Positions 1 through 5,000 of a DNA stretch of 5,000 nucleotides are shown here, in pieces (positions within the stretch are counted from its first letter, which is position 1; each line of letters opens with the position of its first letter). Origin of the DNA: an uncultured Bacillaceae bacterium (lineage in GTDB: Bacteria; Bacillota; Bacilli; Bacillales; Amphibacillaceae). Where the stretch lies: NCBI GenBank assembly GCA_937925695.1, contig CALAMD010000034.1, positions 1 to 5,000 on the forward strand, written 5' to 3'. A program made the translations under genes and the position numbers. The notes under the pieces were generated by a model that saw nothing but the letters and a program-made list of their open reading frames with translations, was not told where the DNA came from and did not search any database.

Positions 1-86
1 CATCTGGTGTGGAGCATTTTTGTTTCATTTTGCAGAAAATTACCTTGATGCTGCAGCATGTTACCTCATTGTAGAATGAGGCTATG
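1..86. other. Undetermined left flank; no gene can be assigned
   Basis: Two plus-strand frames are open from the left edge, ending at TGA 77-79 and TAG 72-74. Each gives only about 25 residues and neither is recognisable. On the minus strand an ATG at 28 (MKQKCSTPD, running off the edge) has only a weak AAGG more than ten bases upstream. Any of these could be the end or start of a neighbouring gene, but the window gives too little to call one. Confidence 0.3.
48..81. repeat. Two adjacent palindromes at the left border of the 42-bp array
   Basis: ATGCTGCAGCAT (48-59) is a perfect 12-base palindrome. Four bases later CCTCATT (64-70) and AATGAGG (75-81) form a seven-base-pair hairpin with a GTAG loop. 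Neither is followed by a T run on either strand, so they do not look like standard intrinsic terminators. They could be a protein binding site, a decayed terminator or chance; the sequence does not decide. Confidence 0.5.
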
Positions 87-242
87 CCTGTTTACGAGCG
101 ACTTCACACTAGTTTGGATCAACTTCGGCCTGTTTACGAGCGACTTCACACCGGTTTGGATCAACTTTCGCACATTTAAGAGCGACTTCACACTAGTTTG
201 GATCAACTTCCGCCCATATACGAGCGACTTCGCACATTTATC
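87..242. repeat. Tandem array of 42-bp units (three full units plus a terminal half), each of two 21-bp halves
   Basis: The motif GAGCGACTTC recurs at 96, 138, 180 and 222, exactly 42 bases apart. Within each full unit a related GATCAACTT follows 21 bases later (117, 159, 201), so a unit is two diverged 21-bp halves; the halves of the first unit match at 12 of 21 positions. The first half is nearly constant, while the last ~11 bases of the second half vary. The copy at 222 runs from GAGCGACTTC straight into GCACATTTA, a tail otherwise seen after the second half (170-178), which looks like loss of one half by slippage. A partial unit tail precedes the array (87-95, CCTGTTTAC). Because 42 is a multiple of three, open frames arise on both strands, but neither has a ribosome site of its own. 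Confidence 0.9.
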
Positions 243-270
243 AATCATCTGCAGCCACAGATTCTACAAA

Positions 271-341
271 TAAAAAAAGGATATTGCATTAGAAATCGCC
301 CTCCTGTTTTAACGAAGGATTCTGTTTCCAATGCATATCCT
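271..341 (-). terminator. Long-stem rho-independent terminator of the three-gene operon
   Basis: On the minus strand the arm at 341-325 (AGGATATGCATTGGAAA) pairs with 295-278 (TTTCTAATGCAATATCCT). This gives about 17 base pairs with one bulged A and one G-U pair. The pairing is followed directly by a T run from the complement of the A tract 278-272. The hairpin begins 14 bases after the stop codon of the bitopic protein gene. The loop is long (296-324, 29 bases) and may hold a small inner stem (TCCT/AGGA). In the plus direction no T run follows the hairpin, so it should act only on minus-strand transcripts. Confidence 0.82.
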
Positions 342-355
342 ATGGTACTCATCTA

Positions 356-1339
356 TTATTCTCTGATTAACTCATAAATATTTTGGCCGTTTAATGGTGC
401 GGTGTTAAAGTAGGTTGTTCCATTAATGTCGTAGCGGACAGCGTAGGTAATGCCGCCCCCACCATCGCGCACACCTTTAATCTCTACAGTTCCCACCGCT
501 GGAACTGTTATTTCTCGTGGTTTGTGTTTGATCATAAATGCATCTGTCATCGGTGTACCATTAACGAGCACCTGAACATAATCGCCATCCTCTGCGGCAT
601 AGTCCCAAACCCATATTTTCGTTTCTTCAGCATCTGAGTTATGGACGATCGTATGGTCTTGGGCGGCTAATTCTTCATCCGCACTTAAGATAACAGCACC
701 TGAAGACAGTTCAGTGGATACTTGTTCAGACAAAGCACGTTGAGCTTGATCTGATGTATCTACAGTTGTGGTATTGACAAAAGGTAAGGCAACAATTCCA
801 ATAGCTAAAGCAATCGTGCCAAATGTTTTAAATAATTTATTTGAACGCTTTGGTAGCTCCGCTGTTTCTTCGGCTTGTTCTTGTTGAACACTCGATAGAT
901 TGAGCGAGCCACCATCTTGATCATTATTTCCAGTTCCTGCTGCTAGATCAGAACCAGCATCGTGTTGGTCAACCCAATGAACCTCATTCTCAGAGGCCAT
1001 TTGCTGATGCTGTTTTTGATCCTGATGGGCGACTTGAGCACGCCCCCCTTGGTCCACATCAACAGCTCCACCAGTAGTGTCTAATTTTTCTACTGACTGG
1101 TACTGATCTTGAACCTCTTGATCATCAACATTTTCTACCGGATGCCCATGTCCAAAATGGTCAGCGACCTGCTTTTCAGAATTTTCCCGTTTAAGCCTAC
1201 CATCATCCGGATAACTTTGCATTTGTCGATGTTGTACCTCAGCCGTATTGGTCTCTTGTTTTTTCGATACACGTGCTTGTTGCGAACGTTCTTGGACACG
1301 TTTAATACGGTCATGCAAATTTTCTCTACGGTTGCTCAT
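356..1339 (-). CDS. Bitopic membrane protein: hydrophilic Gln/Asp-rich cytoplasmic arm, one TM helix, extracellular beta-rich domain
   Basis: This encodes 327 residues starting MSNRRENLHD. Residues 1-30 are strongly basic and likely helical (RIKRVQERSQQARVSKKQ). Residues 31-163 are hydrophilic, rich in Gln, Asp, Glu and His, and probably disordered. PKRSNKLFK precedes a single hydrophobic helix at about 170-188 (FKTFGTIALAIGIVALPFV), so the N-terminus should be cytoplasmic and the C-terminus outside. After a Ser/Thr/Glu linker, residues 240-327 look like a compact beta domain with KIWVWDYAAEDGDYVQVLVNG near its start and YFNTAPLNG near its end. Within a strong ribosome site's range there are two ATGs, at 1342 and 1339. 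GAAAGGAG (1355-1348) is 5 and 8 bases away respectively, and I chose 1339 for spacing. The 25-residue extension to 1414 is rejected because it overlaps the membrane gene without a ribosome site. The gene overlaps its upstream neighbour by 14 bases. No named family recognised. Confidence 0.85.
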   Translation of the reverse strand: MSNRRENLHDRIKRVQERSQQARVSKKQETNTAEVQHRQMQSYPDDGRLKRENSEKQVADHFGHGHPVENVDDQEVQDQYQSVEKLDTTGGAVDVDQGGRAQVAHQDQKQHQQMASENEVHWVDQHDAGSDLAAGTGNNDQDGGSLNLSSVQQEQAEETAELPKRSNKLFKTFGTIALAIGIVALPFVNTTTVDTSDQAQRALSEQVSTELSSGAVILSADEELAAQDHTIVHNSDAEETKIWVWDYAAEDGDYVQVLVNGTPMTDAFMIKHKPREITVPAVGTVEIKGVRDGGGGITYAVRYDINGTTYFNTAPLNGQNIYELIRE

Positions 1340-1793
1340 CATTGTTGCTCCTTTCACCAATATTGACTGGGTTACGCCAGAAATAATAACACATGGCCAA
1401 GCGCCCGACCACAACGAACAAAATCATAAGGATAAAAAATATCGTGTGACGCGTCGGGTTGTTCATCTCATAGCCAAAATTAAGGATAGCCAAGCCAAGA
1501 TTTAGAATCACGGTTGTCACAAAGAATATCTTCACAAAGGAATATAACCAAGGAAAAACATTATACATTTTTCGTAGTGCCGGGATAAGCAATGAAATCC
1601 CGATAAATATACCAGTAACCGAAATGATAGAAATAGCCAAATTAGGACCAGCAAATCCTGACGTCCGTATTACATTTACATCCGAGAAAAACATCAAAGG
1701 AGTAAATAGCAGGATGATGAAGACAAAACTCATGGGAAAAATAAAGTAAATCGCTGCTATCGTTCCACCAAGCAAATCTTTTAGTTTTCGCAT
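1326..1793 (-). CDS. Small four-helix integral membrane protein, function unknown
   Basis: This encodes a 155-residue protein beginning MRKLKDLLGG. It has four hydrophobic helices at about residues 10-36, 50-71, 84-106 and 116-137. Basic residues sit in the N-terminus, in the 72-83 loop (ALRKMYNVFPW) and at the C-terminal end of helix 4 (WRNP). By the positive-inside rule both ends should be cytoplasmic. The start at 1793 is chosen because AAGGAG (1808-1803) stands nine bases upstream. A longer reading from 1832 would add 13 residues that overlap the end of the AAA+ gene and has no comparable ribosome site. The start lies four bases after the AAA+ stop, so translation is probably coupled. I do not recognise a family. 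The context suggests a membrane partner or anchor for the AAA+ protein or for the downstream bitopic protein. Confidence 0.85.
   Translation of the reverse strand: MRKLKDLLGGTIAAIYFIFPMSFVFIILLFTPLMFFSDVNVIRTSGFAGPNLAISIISVTGIFIGISLLIPALRKMYNVFPWLYSFVKIFFVTTVILNLGLAILNFGYEMNNPTRHTIFFILMILFVVVGRLAMCYYFWRNPVNIGERSNNDEQP
1348..1355 (-). promoter_or_regulatory. Ribosome binding site GAAAGGAG for the bitopic protein
   Basis: GAAAGGAG on the minus strand lies within the coding sequence of the membrane protein, before the tandem ATGATG at 1342-1337. The gaps to the first and second ATG are five and eight bases, so either could be used; they differ by one residue. The site rules out the longer frame beginning at 1414. 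Confidence 0.85.
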
Positions 1794-1797
1794 CGTT

Positions 1798-4700
1798 CTA
1801 CACTCCTTCGATATCTTGATCGGTAATTTCAATTAAATCTTTTTCCGATAAATACTGTTGCTGACTTAAGCGTTTTGCTTGTAAATTCAATGATCGTTCA
1901 AACACATTTCTGACATACCGTCCATTACCAAAATCATTCTGTTGACTAGCTTCTATGAAAATTTGCGCTAACTTTTCTTCAGCATGTACAGTTAACTTGA
2001 AGCCATTATCATGGTAAAACTTCTTAGCAATGTCCATTAATGCTGGCAGATCATAATCAGGGAACTCAATAATATTAGGAAAACGGGAACGTAAACCAGG
2101 ATTTTGTAATAGAAAACGTTCCATATCTTGTGGATAACCAGCTAAAATAACAACAAGACGATCGCGATAATCATCCATCATTTTGACTAGCGTATCAATC
2201 GCTTCTTTACCAAAATCATTTTCATGACCTTGAGCTAATGCATAGGCTTCATCAATGAACAGAACCCCATCTAATGCCTCTTCGATGACTTCTCTTGTCT
2301 TCAGAGCTGTTTGACCAACGTATCCTGCAACAAGTCCGGATCGATCCGTTTCAACAAGTTTATTTGTTTGGATCATCCCGATGTTATAGAGCACATTGGC
2401 TACAATTCTCGCCATCATTGTTTTTCCTGTGCCTGGATTTCCAGTAAAAATCATGTGCAAGGTCTGTTGCTCAGTTACCGGTAAACCTAATTTCTTCCGT
2501 TCTGCTTGAATTCGTAGGCGAGCATGTAAACCACGAATATAATCTTTCACTTCTTCTAGGCCAATAATATTTGCTAATTCCGTTTCTAAATCAAAGGTTT
2601 TCAGTACTTTTTCAGTAGGCTTAATATCTAACGGCAAAATAATATTCATTTCTTGTGGGGCGACCTCATTGATCGCAATCCGCGCTGATTGGTTCCGGGT
2701 AATTTCTTCAATATAATTACGTACCATACGGCCATTACCTGAATGGGCACTGGCATGGCGATGCATGCGTTCAATCTCTTCTTTTAACACTGGCTTAGCC
2801 TCTTCAGCAAGAATAAATCCTTTATCAGCAATAATCATTTTGGCAATTTCAAACAATTCCTCCGCCGTATAATCGGGAAACTCGACACGAAGTGGAAATC
2901 TTGATTCAAGCCCACTATTGGCTTGTAAAAATTCTTTCATCTCCTGTTCATAACCAGCTAAAATAACAACGATCTCTTCCCGATAATCTTCTAGTAACTT
3001 AACCAAAGTGTTAATTGCTTCGGCCCCAAAACTGCTGTTATTTGTTGCTAACGCATAGGCCTCATCGATAAATAGCACGCCACCTAGGGCGGAACGAAAC
3101 ACTTCTTCCGTTTTCTTAGCAGTTTGACCGACATATTGCCCCGTCAAATCACTACTATCAACCTCAACTAAACGCCCTGTTTTTAACAGTCCCATTTCTT
3201 TGAACATCTGCGCCATGATCCTAGCGACGGTTGTTTTTCCAGTACCAGGATTACCGACAAAGACCATGTGCAGTGACTGGGTTGTGTCAACATTCAATCC
3301 TGCTTCTTGTCGTTTTTGTTGGGCAATAAGGAGTTTTTGTTGCGTTCGAATAAAGTCTTTTACATTTTCTAAACCTACAATTTGGGCTAGACTTGCTTCC
3401 AAATCAAATGAAGAATGGTCTTCAAAATTAAAATCATCATAAACGAGCAAATCATAGCGAGACTCTTGTTCGTGTAAAATCCGTTGCGACTGTTTCAATA
3501 TGGCCGCTTCAATAATATTCCTAACTAGACGTCCATTACCACTATCATTTCTTCCTTTGATCTGGCTTTTATCAAATACATTGATCAGTGGTTCTTTACA
3601 GGTAGGATCAATTTCGTATCCCTTTTGTTGACTCATTATGTTGGCAATTTCCCACATTTCTTCTGACGTATAATCAGGAAAATGAACGATGTTAGGAAAA
3701 CGGGATTTCAACCCAGGATTAGCTTGGAAGAATTTATCCATTTCATTACTGTAACCTGCTAAAATGACGACTAAATCATCTCGATAATCTTCCATTCCTT
3801 TTACAAGCGTATCGATAGCTTCAATGCCAAAGGTATCATGTTCATCACGATACAATGTATAGGCTTCATCAATAAACAAGACACCACCAAGCGCTGATTT
3901 GATCATATCACTCGTTAAGCGGGCCGTTTGTCCAACATATTCTCCGACTAGATCAGCTCTGGTCACTTCCCGTAACTGACCGGTTGATAGTACGCCAAGC
4001 GCCTTTAAATATTTGGCAACAAAACGAGCCATCATTGTTTTACCGGTACCAGGATTGCCGGTAAACACCATATGCATAGAAATATTTCCGGTGTCCACGC
4101 CCTTTTCTTCACGCATTTTCTGGACTTTTACATGATCTTCTAACGTTAAAATGTACTTTTTCACACTCTCAATCCCAACGATTTGATCAAGTTCTTGTTG
4201 AAGGTCCTCAAGGCCTAACGTTTCCATTTGTCTTACGTACTCATTTAACGGTAGTTCATCATTGGCACAGATTGCTATCAATTTGTTGTTTTTGACGTGT
4301 AAGTAAATAGGCTCATCCGTTGGCACAATATCTCTTAATCTCATTTCAGCAAGGGCTTTGAAGATATAGTGATCTACGTACTCTTGCATACTCGTAACGC
4401 CTGTTTTTTCATTAAATTGTTGCGCAATATTGTCTGCCACTTCTGGCATCACTTCAATCGTTAATGACAGTTGCAACTGACATTTTTGCTGTAATTCCGA
4501 TATAACGAACCATGCGAGATTGTTTATATCCTCACGGTGATATGGATCGATATGGACAATATCACCAATGGCATCGATAAATTGACGACTTGATAAATCT
4601 GCTAAACTCTCTTTCGATTTTTCATAGAGAAACACAAAAAACTTCCCATTGGCATGGATGTCGCTAATTATTTGTTCCGTTAACATTCCTGTCGTTTCAA

Positions 4701-5000
4701 TAAGTTTATTTTGTTCCACAGTATATCGAGCAGGCAGTTGGTAGAAACCTGTTGATGTCAATGCAGTTATCGCATCGATCACCTTCGACGGTGCTTTATC
4801 AATGTTTTCAAACAGGACAAGGTCAGAAGCACCATATAAACATGTATATAAATCTGCCAAAAAGAGATTAAATTCACTGGCAGTTGTATAAGAAGCAAGA
4901 TCTATTTTGGCTATTGTTTGCTGCCTAATCAATCGATGTTCATGCAGCAAGCTAACGAGTGTTGTTACACTTTTTCGTCTACCTGAACCAGGATGACCGA
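1798..5000 (-). CDS. Multi-module AAA+ ATPase: degenerate ClpB-like module plus three CbxX/CfxQ (SpoVK-like) modules; N-terminus outside window
   Basis: This is a cytosolic AAA+ machine of unknown substrate. The frame stays open to the right edge, so the gene is 5'-partial, with about 1066 residues visible. A TTG at 4950 could serve as a start, but it has no Shine-Dalgarno sequence, and the in-frame codons upstream of it encode GHPGSGRRKS, a P-loop-like motif. Numbering residues from that TTG codon, three CbxX/CfxQ modules follow one another. Walker A GNPGTGKT is at 298, 566 and 837. Walker B VLFIDEA is at 357, 625 and 896. Pore-loop-like YVGQTA is at 338, 606 and 877. Sensor-1-region VVILAGY is at 394, 661 and 933. 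The arginine-finger motif GLxSRF is at 413, 680 and 952, and the sensor-2 motif GNGRxVRN is at 471, 738 and 1008. All key residues are intact. The first ~245 residues resemble a decayed ClpB D2 domain. Known CbxX proteins (CbbX, SpoVK, EccA C-terminus) have one such module, so a triple array is unusual. Fold and ATPase assignment are secure; the cellular role is unknown. Confidence 0.93.
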   Translation of the reverse strand, partial: GHPGSGRRKSVTTLVSLLHEHRLIRQQTIAKIDLASYTTASEFNLFLADLYTCLYGASDLVLFENIDKAPSKVIDAITALTSTGFYQLPARYTVEQNKLIETTGMLTEQIISDIHANGKFFVFLYEKSKESLADLSSRQFIDAIGDIVHIDPYHREDINNLAWFVISELQQKCQLQLSLTIEVMPEVADNIAQQFNEKTGVTSMQEYVDHYIFKALAEMRLRDIVPTDEPIYLHVKNNKLIAICANDELPLNEYVRQMETLGLEDLQQELDQIVGIESVKKYILTLEDHVKVQKMREEKGVDTGNISMHMVFTGNPGTGKTMMARFVAKYLKALGVLSTGQLREVTRADLVGEYVGQTARLTSDMIKSALGGVLFIDEAYTLYRDEHDTFGIEAIDTLVKGMEDYRDDLVVILAGYSNEMDKFFQANPGLKSRFPNIVHFPDYTSEEMWEIANIMSQQKGYEIDPTCKEPLINVFDKSQIKGRNDSGNGRLVRNIIEAAILKQSQRILHEQESRYDLLVYDDFNFEDHSSFDLEASLAQIVGLENVKDFIRTQQKLLIAQQKRQEAGLNVDTTQSLHMVFVGNPGTGKTTVARIMAQMFKEMGLLKTGRLVEVDSSDLTGQYVGQTAKKTEEVFRSALGGVLFIDEAYALATNNSSFGAEAINTLVKLLEDYREEIVVILAGYEQEMKEFLQANSGLESRFPLRVEFPDYTAEELFEIAKMIIADKGFILAEEAKPVLKEEIERMHRHASAHSGNGRMVRNYIEEITRNQSARIAINEVAPQEMNIILPLDIKPTEKVLKTFDLETELANIIGLEEVKDYIRGLHARLRIQAERKKLGLPVTEQQTLHMIFTGNPGTGKTMMARIVANVLYNIGMIQTNKLVETDRSGLVAGYVGQTALKTREVIEEALDGVLFIDEAYALAQGHENDFGKEAIDTLVKMMDDYRDRLVVILAGYPQDMERFLLQNPGLRSRFPNIIEFPDYDLPALMDIAKKFYHDNGFKLTVHAEEKLAQIFIEASQQNDFGNGRYVRNVFERSLNLQAKRLSQQQYLSEKDLIEITDQDIEGV
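1803..1808 (-). promoter_or_regulatory. Ribosome binding site AAGGAG for the four-helix membrane protein
   Basis: AAGGAG on the minus strand lies inside the last codons (Glu-Gly-Val) of the AAA+ gene, nine bases before ATG at 1793. It decides the start: 1793 rather than the upstream in-frame ATG at 1832. Its position within the preceding gene implies that ribosomes finishing the AAA+ gene can reinitiate here. Confidence 0.85.
1816..4194 (-). repeat. Three tandem CbxX/CfxQ AAA+ modules within one protein (about 270-residue period)
   Basis: The modules span roughly 4194-3466, 3396-2656 and 2583-1816. The Walker A motifs are 268 and 271 residues apart. Each module starts with a conserved helix leading in from an [IV]VG[IL]E[SNE]VK-like motif (IVGIESVK, IVGLENVK, IIGLEEVK) and ends with GNGRxVRN plus a helix. 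Modules 1 and 3 share GKTMMAR, AIDTLVK and FPNI, whereas module 2 has GKTTVAR, AINTLVK and FPLR. Module 2's GKTTVAR resembles the form I recall for SpoVK. The pattern suggests internal duplication followed by specialisation, with 1 and 3 the closer pair. Short acidic linkers separate the modules (for example residues 499-517, rich in Asp, Glu and aromatic residues). Confidence 0.85.
4216..4998 (-). other. Degenerate ClpB/Clp-type AAA+ module (probable pseudo-ATPase) at the N-terminal side of the AAA+ protein
   Basis: From memory of the ClpA/ClpB second AAA domain, this segment follows the same order of elements. There is a P-loop-like GHPGSGRRKS (4998-4969), then a stretch LVLFENIDKAPSKVIDAI at residues 44-61, in the place of the Clp VVLfDEIEKAHPDVfniL Walker B block. 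Next comes FIDAIGDIVHIDPYHRED (124-141), matching the Clp FlNRIDeIVvFhPL block, and a C-terminal small-domain-like helical region to about residue 245. The catalytic positions have changed. The Walker A Lys-Ser/Thr is displaced by Arg-Arg, Walker B Asp-Glu is Glu-Asn, the arginine finger of FlNRID is Ala, and the GAR sensor-2 arginine is absent (GVTSMQEYVD). I infer a structural or regulatory domain without ATPase activity. The homology is by eye and needs a profile search. Confidence 0.6.

Noticed and set aside
87..242. CRISPR array
   Set aside because: The units are contiguous 42-bp tandem repeats with an inner 21-bp period. There are no unique spacers between conserved repeats, and no cas genes are in the window.
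66..248. Minus-strand 60-codon frame through the 42-bp array, with a KLIQTSVKSLVNRP-type peptide repeat
   Set aside because: The open frame follows from a repeat unit divisible by three. It lacks its own ribosome site, lies past a strong terminator, and the opposite strand is equally open. Only the possible coupling with the 14-codon frame keeps it of interest.
58..273. Plus-strand 71-codon frame through the same array
   Set aside because: It has no ribosome site before ATG 58 and is a repeat-driven open frame antisense to the other one.
1340..1414. N-terminal extension of the bitopic protein to an ATG at 1414
   Set aside because: It has no ribosome site and lies entirely within the membrane protein gene. 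The strong GAAAGGAG at 1355-1348 directs the start to 1342 or 1339.
1109..1505. Two overlapping plus-strand frames of 85 codons each (1109-1366 and 1248-1505)
   Set aside because: They are antisense to the well-supported bitopic and membrane protein genes, have no convincing ribosome sites, and show composition typical of shadow frames.
3200..3442. Plus-strand 80-codon frame
   Set aside because: It is antisense to the second CbxX module. Its sequence is the complement of conserved Walker A coding and it has no independent support.
4948..4950. TTG at 4950 as the true start of the AAA+ protein
   Set aside because: There is no Shine-Dalgarno sequence, and the frame continues upstream to the window edge, encoding a P-loop-like motif in the right place for the ClpB-like module.

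Overview
The window looks like low-GC Bacillota DNA, most likely a Bacillaceae-type organism. The signs are AT-rich coding sequence, strong AAGGAG-type ribosome binding sites, tight minus-strand gene packing and a SpoVK-like (CbxX/CfxQ) AAA+ family. Genus cannot be determined from the sequence alone.

All convincing genes lie on the minus strand and form the 3' end of one operon, so read it from right to left. From about 5000 to 1798 there is a very large multi-module AAA+ protein that runs off the right edge. It carries a degenerate ClpB-like module, then three tandem CbxX/CfxQ modules that all look ATPase-competent. Four bases after its stop comes a small four-helix membrane protein (1793-1326). 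The next gene (1339-356) overlaps the end of that one. It encodes a single-pass membrane protein with a long, hydrophilic, Gln/Asp-rich cytoplasmic arm and a small extracellular beta-rich domain. A long-stem rho-independent terminator (341-271) closes the operon 14 bases after the last stop.

Past the terminator, 1-270 is non-coding or undetermined. It holds a tandem array of 42-bp units, each built of two diverged 21-bp halves, flanked on the left by two small palindromes.

The three genes are spaced for coupled translation. They suggest a membrane-linked machine: a cytosolic AAA+ remodelling engine with one pseudo-ATPase and three active motors, a four-helix membrane partner, and a bitopic protein that could pass signals or force across the membrane. 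I do not recognise this gene set as a named system. A link to type VII/ESX-like secretion, where EccA carries a CbxX-type AAA domain, is possible but nothing in the window proves it.
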